Positions 8,604 to 17,216 of a stretch of DNA of 64,000 bases are shown here, in pieces; within the stretch, counting starts at the first letter, position 1; each line of letters opens with the position of its first letter. Source of the DNA: Desulfomonile tiedjei DSM 6799 (GTDB lineage: Bacteria; Desulfobacterota; Desulfomonilia; Desulfomonilales; Desulfomonilaceae); the NCBI RefSeq assembly GCF_000266945.1, contig NC_018025.1:2480001-2544000 (forward strand). Reading direction: 5' to 3'. Below the pieces are notes generated by a model. The model was not told where the DNA came from. It did no database searches and saw only the letters and a list, made by a program, of their open reading frames with translations. Position numbers and translations under genes: made by a program.

Positions 8604-11600
8604 GTGTGGATAGTCAAACTTGCATTACGCAGGCCCTATACGTTCGTGGTCGCTGCTCTGGTGCTCTTGTTGCTGACCCCTTTCGTTTTGCTTCGTACTC
8701 CAACTGACATTTTCCCGGAAATCGATATACCGGTGGTGAGCGTTGTTTGGTGGTATAATGGTCTGAGCGCTAAAGAAATGGAGGAGCGCATTGTCTACAA
8801 CCATGAGCGCATGATCAGCACTCTGGTCAACGATATCGAGCACATCGAATCCACCTCCTACAAAGGTGCGGGGGTCATAAAAGTATTTTTCCAACCCGGA
8901 GCATCGGTTGACGCCGGAATAGCGCAAATCACGGCAAGCGGTCAGACTATTTTGCGTTTGCTTCCCCCAGGCGCAACCCCGCCTTTTATTATCAAGTTCA
9001 ATGCAGCCAGTGTCCCGATCCTTCAGTATAGCCTGGCAAGCAAGAAGTTTTCGGAGCAGGAACTCCAGGACATGGCAATGAATCGCGTTAAGGTCGGTCT
9101 TGCGACCGTCCGCGGCGCCTCCGTTCCATATCCCGCGGGCGGGAAAGCGCGGGTCGTTGCCGTAGATATCGATCTTACTGCTCTCAAAGCGAAAAATTTG
9201 GCTCCACAGGATGTGGTGAACGCCTTTACCGCTCAGAATTTTGTTCTACCCGGCGGTTCAGCTAAAATTGGGGACACCGAATATGACGTGTCTCTGAACA
9301 GCAACCCTACCGTATTAGCAGAACTGAACGATCTCCCGGTAAAGACGGTTAATGGCGCCGTGATTCGCGTGGGCGATGTCGCCCATGTGCATGATGGTTA
9401 TCAACCTCAGCAGAATATCGTGCGTCTGGACGGAGTGCGAGGCGTTCTTATCACTGTTCTCAAGACTGGGCTGGCATCGACTCTTGGGGTAGTAGATGGC
9501 GTCAAAAAGGCAATGCCGCGTATCCTGAGCGATCTTCCGCCTGAGCTGGATGCGAAAGAATTTGCCGATCAGTCTATTTTTGTACGTGCGGCCGTAAACG
9601 GTGTAGTAAAGGAAGGCGTTATCGCTGCAGGACTAACGGCGATCATGATTCTGCTCTTCCTCGGTTCCTGGCGCAGCACATTCATCATAGCGCTGTCGAT
9701 ACCTCTTTCCGTTCTGACATCCCTTGCCGTTCTCAGTGCCCTCGGAGAGACTATTAACCTTATGACCCTCGGCGGTCTGGCGCTCGCTGTTGGAATCCTC
9801 GTGGACGATGCCACCGTCGAGATTGAGAACGTTCACCGCCAGATGGCGTTAGGCAAGCCGAACGTTCAGGCAATACTCGATGGTGCCCAGGAAATCGCCT
9901 TACCGGCTTTTGTGTCAACGCTTTGCATCTGCATAGTGTTCGTGCCAATGTTCTTTCTCACCGGAGTTGCACGTTATCTTTTTGTACCCCTGGCTGAAGC
10001 AGTGGTATTCGCTATGCTGGCAAGTTATGTACTATCTCGCACCCTGATTCCGACCCTGGTCATGTGGTTTTATCGCAATATAGAGTATCGCGGCCACGCT
10101 CCCGATCCGGACTCGGTAAGGCCCTGGCTTCGACCGTTTGTGGCTACTCAAATCCGGTTTGAACGAGGCTTTTCCAGGTTTCGGGATGGCTATCGGAAAC
10201 TCTTGGGTGCTGTGCTGGCACATCGGATATATTTCGTGATTATATTTCTGGCGTTCTGCGTAGGTACGTTATTTCTTGTTCCGCAGCTTGGCGAGAACTT
10301 CTTTCCGTCTGTAGATGCGGGCCAATTCAGGTTGCACGTTCGGGCACCCGGAGGGACACGGATCGAAGAGACCACCAGGTTCGTAGACCGGATCGAGGCA
10401 GTGATCCGAGAGGAAATTCCGTCTGTGGAGCTTGCCGGCATTCTTGATAATATCGGTATTCCCTCCGGCGGCATTCCGCTCGCCTATATCGATAACGGTC
10501 TCACAGGCACAGCCGATGCAGACATCCTCGTTTCGTTGAAACGCGGTCACAAAAGCACTGAAGATTACGTGCGTCGCCTTCGTGTCCGTCTTAACAGGGA
10601 ATTTCCGGGGCTTACCTTCTATTTTTTGCCGGCTGACATTGTGAACCAGACGATCAACTTTGGGTTACCTGCTCCCTTCGATATCCAAATCGTCGGTCGC
10701 GATCGTGACAAAAGCAGGGCTGTCGCTGCTCGGCTTGTAGAAAAGATTCGCCGAGTCCCTGGTGCTGTCGATCTGCGTATCCAACAACCGGCTGACCAGC
10801 CCGAGTTTCACTTCGCCGTTGACCGAACCAAGGCGTCACAAATAGGACTCACCGAACGCGACGTTGCCAACTCGGTACTCTTGAGTCTCAGCGGCAGCAG
10901 CCAGGTACAACCCAATTACTGGCTTAACCCCAAGAACGGCATCCAATATCTCGTCAACGTTAGGGTGCCTGAATATCCAATAGATTCGGTTGCCGCGCTC
11001 AAGGCGATTCCGATAAGCGCAAATCGTCCGGAGAAAAATGACGCACAGATTCTCGCTAATCTCACGTCGATGGAACGCGGGAAAGGAGCGCCCATCTTTT
11101 CCCACTACAATGTAATGCCCGTAATCGATGTGTTCGGCGGCGTAAGTGGTCGCGATTTGGGCGGCGTGCTGAAGGATATCGGTCCTCTAATCGAAGAGGC
11201 GAAAAAGGAGTTGCCAAAGGGGAGTTTCATCATTTTACGCGGCCAGGCGGCCACAATGCATGAAAGTTTCACGGGGCTCGGCATAGGACTGATCATGGCA
11301 GTGATCTTCGTCTACTTGCTCTTGGTGGTAAACTTCCAAAGCTGGCTAGACCCGTTCATCATCATCACGGCTTTGCCGGGCGCAATGGCAGGCGTAATAT
11401 GGGGACTCTATCTCACATTCACGACATTGAGCGTCCCTGCATTAATGGGAGCAATCATGAGCCTTGGAGTTGCAACGGCCAATTCCGTGCTCGTAATCAC
11501 CTTTGCACGAAACAATCTCCGGCAGGGATATAACCCTGTGAAAGCAGCCTGGGAAGCAGGCGTCGGGCGGCTACGACCAGTCCTCATGACTGCCCTTGCG

Positions 11601-11804
11601 ATGATCATTGGCATGCTCCCAATGTCGCTCGCTCTGGGAGAAGGGGGCGAGCAGAATGCTCCACTTGGCATCGCAGTAATTGGCGGGCTGGTTCTCGCTA
11701 CCTTCGCCACACTCTTCTTTGTCCCGGTTGTTTTTAGCTTGCTTCACCGGCGTACACCTGTAGGTTCGGCGGTTGAGCAACGCAGTTTGATAGAAAATCA
11801 ATGA
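8604..11804 (+). CDS. RND efflux transporter, inner-membrane pump subunit
   Basis: A 1066-residue AcrB-superfamily protein of normal size. It has the N-terminal LRRPYTFVV helix, a large porter domain opened by TPTDIFPEIDIPVVSV, a middle membrane block with GILVDDATVEIENVHR (D401 and D402 correspond to the AcrB proton-relay aspartates), a second porter domain, and a last membrane block. The TM10 region reads GVATANSVLVITFAR, so the lysine equivalent to AcrB K940 is absent, which sets it apart from classical drug pumps. GTG start after CAGGAAGTGA. The adaptor gene follows 15 nt later, and no outer-membrane channel gene is adjacent. Substrate unknown. Confidence 0.92.
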   Translation: MWIVKLALRRPYTFVVAALVLLLLTPFVLLRTPTDIFPEIDIPVVSVVWWYNGLSAKEMEERIVYNHERMISTLVNDIEHIESTSYKGAGVIKVFFQPGASVDAGIAQITASGQTILRLLPPGATPPFIIKFNAASVPILQYSLASKKFSEQELQDMAMNRVKVGLATVRGASVPYPAGGKARVVAVDIDLTALKAKNLAPQDVVNAFTAQNFVLPGGSAKIGDTEYDVSLNSNPTVLAELNDLPVKTVNGAVIRVGDVAHVHDGYQPQQNIVRLDGVRGVLITVLKTGLASTLGVVDGVKKAMPRILSDLPPELDAKEFADQSIFVRAAVNGVVKEGVIAAGLTAIMILLFLGSWRSTFIIALSIPLSVLTSLAVLSALGETINLMTLGGLALAVGILVDDATVEIENVHRQMALGKPNVQAILDGAQEIALPAFVSTLCICIVFVPMFFLTGVARYLFVPLAEAVVFAMLASYVLSRTLIPTLVMWFYRNIEYRGHAPDPDSVRPWLRPFVATQIRFERGFSRFRDGYRKLLGAVLAHRIYFVIIFLAFCVGTLFLVPQLGENFFPSVDAGQFRLHVRAPGGTRIEETTRFVDRIEAVIREEIPSVELAGILDNIGIPSGGIPLAYIDNGLTGTADADILVSLKRGHKSTEDYVRRLRVRLNREFPGLTFYFLPADIVNQTINFGLPAPFDIQIVGRDRDKSRAVAARLVEKIRRVPGAVDLRIQQPADQPEFHFAVDRTKASQIGLTERDVANSVLLSLSGSSQVQPNYWLNPKNGIQYLVNVRVPEYPIDSVAALKAIPISANRPEKNDAQILANLTSMERGKGAPIFSHYNVMPVIDVFGGVSGRDLGGVLKDIGPLIEEAKKELPKGSFIILRGQAATMHESFTGLGIGLIMAVIFVYLLLVVNFQSWLDPFIIITALPGAMAGVIWGLYLTFTTLSVPALMGAIMSLGVATANSVLVITFARNNLRQGYNPVKAAWEAGVGRLRPVLMTALAMIIGMLPMSLALGEGGEQNAPLGIAVIGGLVLATFATLFFVPVVFSLLHRRTPVGSAVEQRSLIENQ

Positions 11805-11819
11805 CTAAAAGGTGTTGCC

Positions 11820-13007
11820 ATGGATTCAAAGCAAAATGAGCCACATGGGCAGACCGTTGTTCGAAAGGCATCGTCAAAGTCCTGGCTTGCAGTCATCATT
11901 ATTGCGGTGATTGTCATTGGTGTGATTGCCGGCCTGATACCGCGCTCGCGTCAGCAATCCAATTTGCGTGCTGAGATACTGGAATCGTCTATTCCCACGG
12001 TCACCGTTGTTTCGCCCGCGCCAGGACAATCCGGATGTCGTCTTCCGATTCCGGCAGAGATCAAGCCCTGGGTTGAGACGCCAATTTATGCACGTGCCAA
12101 TGGTTATCTCAAAAATCGATTAGTGGATATTGGTGACCACGTCGAAGCTGGACAGCTCTTGGCCGAGATCGATACTCCGGAGCTCGACCAGGAGCTTGAA
12201 CGGGCCAAGGCATTGCAAGTCCAGGCCGAGGCAGCACTCGAGCTTTCCAGGGTCACTTCATCTCGCTGGGCGGGCCTTTCCAAAACACGAGTTGTGAGCG
12301 ACCAGGAAAATGAGGAAAAGCAAGCTGATTTTAAGCTAAAAGAGGCGGCCACCGAGTCAGCCCGTGCTGAGGTCCGCCGACTGGAAAAACTCAAATCTTT
12401 CACCAGCGTGCTTGCTCCCTTTGCCGGTACCATAACGGTTCGCAATATCGACTCAGGCGACCTCATCGTAGCAGCCGGAGGCAAGGAACTGTTTCATCTG
12501 GCGCAGACTCAGAGGCTTCGGGTTTTCGTCCAGGTGCCCCAGGCGATCGCCCGGAGCATCCATCCGGGCCAGAATGCAGAGATGACTATTCCGGAGATGC
12601 CGGGTCAGGTCTTCATAGCCAAGGTGGTCCGGACCGCAGGAGTAATAGCTTCCGATTCGAGGACTCTCCTGGTGGAGCTCAATGTAGACAACCCCAGAAA
12701 CGAGATTGTTGCAGGAAGCTACGCACAGGTCCGCTTTACCGAAGCGCAGATGGTATCGGCACTGACGCTTCCGGCGAACACCGTCATGTTTCGCCCGGAA
12801 GGACCTCAGGTCGGAGTCGTGAAGGATGGTAGCAGGGTTGAGTTACGCACTGTGAAGCTCGGCCGGGACTTTGGCCGGACAATTGAGGTACTCACGGGTG
12901 TAGACGAGAAAGATCGCGTCATTGTAAACCCCGCGGACTCACTTGCAAGCGGAGCCGCAGTATCCATAAGGGAAACGATCAAGAAGGAAAAAGCCCAGCG
13001 AAGATGA
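11820..13007 (+). CDS. RND efflux periplasmic adaptor (membrane fusion protein)
   Basis: A 395-residue HlyD/AcrA-type adaptor. One N-terminal transmembrane anchor (about residues 22-40) is followed by the split lipoyl domain (IGDHVEAGQLLAEIDTPEL and later FAGTITVRNIDSGDLI), a short alpha-helical hairpin rich in Glu/Ala/Arg (about 120-185), and beta-barrel plus membrane-proximal domains ending in TGVDEKDRVIVNP. It links the pump encoded 15 nt upstream to an outer-membrane channel encoded elsewhere. Pump-then-adaptor is the reverse of the common order. The operon ends in a hairpin shared with the convergent tunR-like gene. Confidence 0.9.
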   Translation: MDSKQNEPHGQTVVRKASSKSWLAVIIIAVIVIGVIAGLIPRSRQQSNLRAEILESSIPTVTVVSPAPGQSGCRLPIPAEIKPWVETPIYARANGYLKNRLVDIGDHVEAGQLLAEIDTPELDQELERAKALQVQAEAALELSRVTSSRWAGLSKTRVVSDQENEEKQADFKLKEAATESARAEVRRLEKLKSFTSVLAPFAGTITVRNIDSGDLIVAAGGKELFHLAQTQRLRVFVQVPQAIARSIHPGQNAEMTIPEMPGQVFIAKVVRTAGVIASDSRTLLVELNVDNPRNEIVAGSYAQVRFTEAQMVSALTLPANTVMFRPEGPQVGVVKDGSRVELRTVKLGRDFGRTIEVLTGVDEKDRVIVNPADSLASGAAVSIRETIKKEKAQRR

Positions 13008-13047
13008 TCCGAGTTCCTGTTCGCTTTTCGGCGAACATCATCGGATC
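13006..13047. terminator. Shared hairpin between convergent genes
   Basis: The gap between the adaptor gene stop and the regulator stop holds nested inverted repeats: outer GATCCGA / TCGGATC and inner GTTCGC / GCGAAC with a short loop. It probably ends transcription from both sides, although neither side has a long T-run. Confidence 0.55.
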
Positions 13048-13054
13048 TCCGGTG

Positions 13055-14164
13055 CTAATCCGCACGCAGAATTACGGCAAAGCTGTTGAACACAACCCAA
13101 ACCTTATCTCCTTCGTTGATAGCGAGCCTGCGCCTGCTCTCCTCTGTTACCAGGGAGCACAAGTCAGTACCGTCTTGGATACGAACGGTAAATTCGGTTG
13201 TGAGTTTCCCGCGAAGTATTTGCGTCACTGTGCCGTGAAGCATATTCTCGGCCGTGCATGAAGGTTTTGTCTTAGCTTTCTGCAATATTACCCAGGGGGC
13301 TTTTACTTCAGCGGCAATTAACGAGCCTTGTTTGATCCCCAACCGGTTCAGACTGTTATTCGTGATGACAGTGGTGATAATGTCTCCGCCAATGGTGACG
13401 AGTTCCACTTGGGACTGAATGTCTCCCTTCTGTATTGTGCTGATTTTACCGAAGAATGTGTTGCGAGCGCTTGTTTTCCGTCTGCTTTCCTTTTCAATAA
13501 AATGTCGCTCTACCTGACGGACTTCTTCCTGAGAAAAATCGACGAGAGAAGCTGTGAGATTGGGAGTGGAATGGCCGAGAACTCTCTGAACCACCGGCAG
13601 AGGCATGTTGCTCTGCATCAACTCGACTGCGCGCGCCCGGCGAATGGCATTCGGGGAGCCCAGGTCCTGCGCAAAACCGCACTGCACAGCACGTTCATAG
13701 AACTTCCTTCTAACATGAGCGGCGTCTACCCTTAATGACCAATTCGCCTCTCCTTGAGAATCAAGATCGGTCATTATCTCCTGAATCTCAGATATCAACT
13801 CGGATGAAATCTGAACTTCGCGTTGCGAGGTCTCGATCTCATCAGCATCTCGAAAACGAACAATCTGTTTAGGGATGTCAATATGTTTGCTGAGATCAAG
13901 AGCCAACACTTCATTAAGCCGTGCCCCTGTATAACGAATTAGGAGAAAAATCAAAAGAATCCGTTTTCTGGACGCCCTTACATCTGTTCGTGGTGAATCC
14001 TGTGCCCATGAGCGGAAAGACTGCTCCAAACTCGCCAGCTCAGTAGGGTCGAGACATTTGGTTTCTCCTGGAGCATAGATGCGGGCGGGATTCAGGAGAC
14101 CGAAATCTGCACGCTCAAACATGAGATTCGAAGAATCAGATCTCTTATTTTTGCCCTTTTGCAT
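13055..14164 (-). CDS. TunR-like regulator: tyrosine-recombinase fold (inactivated) plus two Mop/TOBE domains
   Basis: A 369-residue fusion. Residues about 35-225 match the catalytic domain of XerC/D-type recombinases (LIRYTGARLNEVLAL, then VQRVLGHSTPNLTASLVDF). The active site is broken: the usual HxxR reads NAIR, and the tyrosine after GHS...T is replaced (SLVDF). Residues about 232-300 and 305-369 are two Mop/TOBE oxyanion-binding domains (SARNTFFGKISTI... and AENMLHGTVTQIL...). The architecture fits TunR, reported in sulfate reducers as a tungstate-responsive transcription factor; I recall this from the literature and cannot verify it here. It therefore probably binds DNA without recombining it and senses tungstate or molybdate. 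No tup or mod transporter lies in the window. Confidence 0.75.
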   Translation of the reverse strand: MQKGKNKRSDSSNLMFERADFGLLNPARIYAPGETKCLDPTELASLEQSFRSWAQDSPRTDVRASRKRILLIFLLIRYTGARLNEVLALDLSKHIDIPKQIVRFRDADEIETSQREVQISSELISEIQEIMTDLDSQGEANWSLRVDAAHVRRKFYERAVQCGFAQDLGSPNAIRRARAVELMQSNMPLPVVQRVLGHSTPNLTASLVDFSQEEVRQVERHFIEKESRRKTSARNTFFGKISTIQKGDIQSQVELVTIGGDIITTVITNNSLNRLGIKQGSLIAAEVKAPWVILQKAKTKPSCTAENMLHGTVTQILRGKLTTEFTVRIQDGTDLCSLVTEESRRRLAINEGDKVWVVFNSFAVILRAD

Positions 14165-14201
14165 AGTTCAATTCTCACCTTTCCGGGTGATTATCATCTA
14201 A

Positions 14202-14226
14202 TGCTTAATAATAGATACTATTAGCA
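14202..14226. promoter_or_regulatory. Inverted repeat upstream of the TunR-like gene
   Basis: TGCTTAATA and TATTAGCA form an imperfect inverted repeat starting 38 nt before the regulator start, in the divergent intergenic region. It could be an autoregulatory operator. This is position-based inference only. Confidence 0.35.
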
Positions 14227-14269
14227 CATCACGTTGGCGTGCCCAATAGGGGGTACACAAAAAAACCGC

Positions 14270-14327
14270 TTGACAAGAATCGGAGAGTGCGTCATTCTAT
14301 TGACACGAGTTTAGTTAAAAGCGTGTC
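14270..14327 (+). promoter_or_regulatory. Candidate promoter and operator for the uspA-like gene
   Basis: TTGACA at 14270-14275, a 17-nt spacer and CATTCT at 14293-14298 make a plausible sigma-70 promoter. A second TTGACA begins at 14300. It overlaps an inverted repeat GACACG (14302-14307) / CGTGTC (14322-14327) that could bind a regulator, possibly the divergent TunR-like protein. A strong AAGGAGG lies just before the 14400 start. Confidence 0.45.
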
Positions 14328-14399
14328 TATTGGTCAATCACCAACAAAATCAGGAGAATCCTCCCAAAAGCAGCATTAACTCACAAGGAGGTTCGTGTC

Positions 14400-14903
14400 A
14401 TGCTTCCCAAGAAAATCCTCTTCTGCACTGATTTTTCGGAGAATAGCGAACCCGCTCGGCAATTGGCTGTGGACTATGCAAAAGCCTTCGGAGCTAATCT
14501 GCTCATAACTCATGTGATTGATTCGAGTGGATTTCCAAATTATGTGGACTGGGTGGGTGAGGAACTCGGCCAAATTCTCAATCGGACGGAAGAAACAGCC
14601 AATGCTCGCCTCAAATCATTGTCCAAGGAGTGCGAACCAATTACAGGGGGAGTGAGAACCTTCTGTAGAATCGGCTTACCGTCCCAGGAGATTGTCTCTC
14701 TGGCGGATGAAAAAGCAGTCGATCTGATAGTAGTGGGCACGCACGGACGGACTGGAGTAAAGCACCTGGTCATGGGGAGCATAGCTCGAAGTGTTTTGAA
14801 AACTGCTCATCGACCTGTGTTGATTGTAGAAGCTCCATCCGGCAAGGGCGAATCATCTGAAAGGCCTCATGAAATTCCCGTGCCAACGATCAGATCATGC
14901 TAG
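14400..14903 (+). CDS. Universal stress protein (UspA family)
   Basis: A 167-residue single-domain Usp protein. It begins with the KKILFCTDFSENSE strand-loop and ends in GTHGRTGVKHLVMGSIARSVL followed by RPVLIVEA. The G-x2-G-x9-G(S) pattern is the ATP-binding signature of the MJ0577-like, nucleotide-binding Usp branch. The start ATG has an ideal AAGGAGG upstream. About 20 residues after the domain are extra and probably disordered. Expression may be coupled to the TauE/SafE permease 154 nt downstream. Role: a cytoplasmic stress-response protein, client unknown. Confidence 0.88.
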   Translation: MLPKKILFCTDFSENSEPARQLAVDYAKAFGANLLITHVIDSSGFPNYVDWVGEELGQILNRTEETANARLKSLSKECEPITGGVRTFCRIGLPSQEIVSLADEKAVDLIVVGTHGRTGVKHLVMGSIARSVLKTAHRPVLIVEAPSGKGESSERPHEIPVPTIRSC

Positions 14904-15057
14904 AGGTTTTGTAGATCGGGCTGGTGTCTTGAAAGCCTGGACAGCAGCCTGATCTTCCATTCGTACGAGCATTTCGCAATCAAGAAAACGCCGGAAGGAG
15001 TGTCATAAAGAGAAAGCGCATGTCATTCCTTCATAAACCGGCAGATTGGGGGTCAAG

Positions 15058-16002
15058 ATGATATTCCCTGTTTCTGGAGTTGAAACGGCTATCTGGATTC
15101 CACCACTTGTAGGTTTGGTAATTTCCTTTTTCACTTCAATGGGCGGGATATCCGGAGCCTTTCTCATCTTGCCTTTTCAGATGAGCGTACTAGGTTTCAC
15201 AAGCCCGGCAGTAACCCCAACGAATCTGGTATTCAATGTCGTCGGCATTCCCAGCGCAGTATACAAGTACTTCAAAGAAGGCAGGATGAACTGGCCTTTG
15301 GCTTGGAACATCATTGCCGGCACTGTGCCAGGACTTGTGCTCGGGCTTTTTATACGTGTGTGGTACCTGCCGGATCCTAAGGCATTCAAGCTGTTTGCCG
15401 GCTGCGTTCTCTTTTACATCGGCGGACGTATGCTTTATCAACTGATTGCCGACCGAAGCACGAAGACATCGGAGAAGGCGGCGGAAATCAAGATGCGCCA
15501 GCACGCAAAGGTACAAACCGCGGGCTCAAATCCAGGTCGGCCTGTCATTTGTACGACCAAATGGACCCTTACCTGCACTGAGTACGAATTTTTCGGAGAA
15601 TGCTTCCGTTTCCATACATTGGGACTTTTTGCTCTTTCACTCGTAGTGGGTTTGATCGGGGGCGTTTATGGAATTGGCGGCGGCGCGATAATAGCCCCGT
15701 TCATCGTTTCCTTTTTCGGACTGCCGATTCACACCATTGCCGGCGCCACGCTCATGGGAACCTGTGTCACATCCATCGGGGGAGTCATATTTTATGAGCT
15801 TTTTGGTCCATACGTGGCTCTACCGGGTCAATCTGTCCGACCGGATTGGCTTTTGGGCTTTCTGTTCGGCATTGGTGGTTTCGCTGGAATGTATTTAGGA
15901 GCCTCCTGCCAAAAGCATGTCCCGGCCGCAATCATTCGACCGGCTCTGGCTATCGTTATAACGGGAGTCGGCGTGAGATATATTATTGGATATTTTACTT
16001 GA
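15058..16002 (+). CDS. TauE/SafE family permease
   Basis: A 314-residue membrane protein with about eight to nine helices and two repeated halves, each with a glycine-rich motif (GISGAFLILPFQMSVLGF and, in the second half, GIGGGAIIAPFIVSFFGL). This repeat is diagnostic of the TauE/SafE (DUF81) family, which exports sulfite, sulfoacetate or other small anions. A polar insertion of about 50 residues sits between the halves. I chose ATG 15058 over TTG 15046, because the GGGGG at 15048-15052 makes a good ribosome site for the later start. In a sulfate reducer, export of a sulfur anion is plausible but unproven. Confidence 0.85.
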   Translation: MIFPVSGVETAIWIPPLVGLVISFFTSMGGISGAFLILPFQMSVLGFTSPAVTPTNLVFNVVGIPSAVYKYFKEGRMNWPLAWNIIAGTVPGLVLGLFIRVWYLPDPKAFKLFAGCVLFYIGGRMLYQLIADRSTKTSEKAAEIKMRQHAKVQTAGSNPGRPVICTTKWTLTCTEYEFFGECFRFHTLGLFALSLVVGLIGGVYGIGGGAIIAPFIVSFFGLPIHTIAGATLMGTCVTSIGGVIFYELFGPYVALPGQSVRPDWLLGFLFGIGGFAGMYLGASCQKHVPAAIIRPALAIVITGVGVRYIIGYFT

Positions 16003-16591
16003 TTCCAAGTGTTAGCTGGGATGGCTTCGTGAGGATTAGCCCTCGGGGAATTTTGTGATTTAATGCCGATCTCATTACGAGAAGTATGTGCAGGACCGAT
16101 CTCAGCTCGATATCACATCGAGCTGTCTGATCGAAACAGACTATTTCAATGACACGTACAGAGCCTTTTCATTGATCCATATAGATACCCGAATGGACTG
16201 AGGTCGCGACTATGATCAGGTCTGTTCTGAGTCGAATGCAGTGCAAGAGTCTCCGCGGACCATAACAGCAACGACATGTTCTTGCAGAGGCAAAGATTCT
16301 TGCGTTGACACTGCCGTCTTTGCTGTCGAGCCCAACAGGGCTCCTTCTGAGAAGATTGCATCTTCGATTTTGCATGGATCTTCTGTCGCATTTCCCGATT
16401 AATCCAGCACTGCCAATTCACGTTCACACATTTCCTTTTCGGATGCACATCAAATTCATTTCACCCTTAGTTCCATTCGTCCGAGCCGCGGTACCTGACT
16501 GTCTTCGGACAGGGGAGGCTTTCGAAACTCGACTTCCGGAAAGTTTTGGGGCCCCGCGCTCTGAATGTTCCAATCCATTTGAAAAATGGCC
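16003..16591. other. Intergenic region, no gene seen
   Basis: About 590 bp between the TauE/SafE gene and the arsR promoter. Short frames on both strands lack ribosome sites and family resemblance. I see no clear terminator or repeat. Confidence 0.4.
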
Positions 16592-16650
16592 TTGACAGTT
16601 AAGGCTGAAGATGGCATCAATATATCAATGATGATTGATATATTGATGCC
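16592..16650 (+). promoter_or_regulatory. arsR promoter with perfect palindromic operator
   Basis: TTGACA at 16592-16597 precedes a perfect 38-bp palindrome at 16613-16650: 17-bp arms (GGCATCAATATATCAAT and its complement) around GATG. The ATCAA...TTGAT core and A/T-rich arms are typical of ArsR/SmtB operators. It starts 15 nt after the -35 box, so a bound repressor would cover the -10 region. The ArsR gene starts 19 nt after the palindrome, implying autoregulation. Confidence 0.75.
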
Positions 16651-16668
16651 GATGGGAGAAGTGAAAAA

Positions 16669-17004
16669 GTGCCCCCCAAGGAAAGAGACAAATCCCTGGA
16701 ATTGAACGGTAGCCTAGGCGTGGTCGCATTTGTGGGAAAAAGTCTGTCCGATGAAAACCGTCTCAGAATCCTCTTGTCTCTGTGCAATGGCAGAAAGACT
16801 GTCTCCACAATAGTTGAGGAACTGGGCTTGTCTCAGCCTCTCGTGTCACATCATCTCAAAGAGTTGAGGCACTGTCTCCTGGTTAAAGTGGAGCGTAAAG
16901 GCCTTTTTGTGTACTACGAGATCGCTGACGAGAGAATCATAGATATAGTGCGACAGCTAGCGCACCTGGCAACAGACCTGCTGTCGCAAAGAGATACATT
17001 TTAG
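16669..17004 (+). CDS. ArsR/SmtB family transcriptional repressor
   Basis: A 111-residue winged-helix protein. LSDENRLRILLSLCNGRKTVSTIVEELGLS is followed by the recognition helix QPLVSHHLKELR and the wing (LLVKVERKGLFVYYEIAD), the standard ArsR layout. The canonical ELCVCDL metal site of arsenic sensors is absent. Cysteines occur in helix 2 (LSLCNG) and after the recognition helix (RHCLL), so sensing may be redox or thiol based. GTG start after GGGAGAAG. It heads the redox cluster (17022-21309) and probably represses it through the adjacent palindrome. Confidence 0.9.
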   Translation: MPPKERDKSLELNGSLGVVAFVGKSLSDENRLRILLSLCNGRKTVSTIVEELGLSQPLVSHHLKELRHCLLVKVERKGLFVYYEIADERIIDIVRQLAHLATDLLSQRDTF

Positions 17005-17021
17005 CCTTTGGAGAAGAATAC

Positions 17022-17204
17022 ATGAGCAAGGGCAAAATTCAGGAACTTGTCGAAACGATGGATCCGCATGAAGCGGCAACAGAACTGGCGGATGCAGCGA
17101 AAGGACTCTTTTCTCTGCTGGGCGAAGAAGCGCTTCGGGATTTTCTCACCAAGTTGATTGGAGATGGGGGCCAGGACAAGATCACCGGCCTCGTCCATTT
17201 GTGA
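17022..17204 (+). CDS. Small acidic protein of unknown function (possible N-terminal part of a UGA-containing gene)
   Basis: A 60-residue, helical, acidic protein (DPHEAATELADAAKGLFSLL, then DFLTKLIGDGGQDKITGLVHL). ATG lies after GGAGAAG, 17 nt from arsR. I recognise no domain. Its TGA stop (17202-17204) is in the same frame as the next ORF, with only that TGA between them, and a weak hairpin (CACCT / AGGTG) lies about 7 nt after it. Either this is a complete small protein ending in VHL, or UGA is read as selenocysteine and the product continues to 17477. Undecided. Confidence 0.6.
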   Translation: MSKGKIQELVETMDPHEAATELADAAKGLFSLLGEEALRDFLTKLIGDGGQDKITGLVHL

Positions 17205-17216
17205 CTGGCCACCTGC

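Noticed and set aside
13004-13261. 85-residue plus-strand frame after the RND adaptor
   Set aside because: Lies antisense to the 3' end of the TunR-like gene, with no ribosome site or family match.
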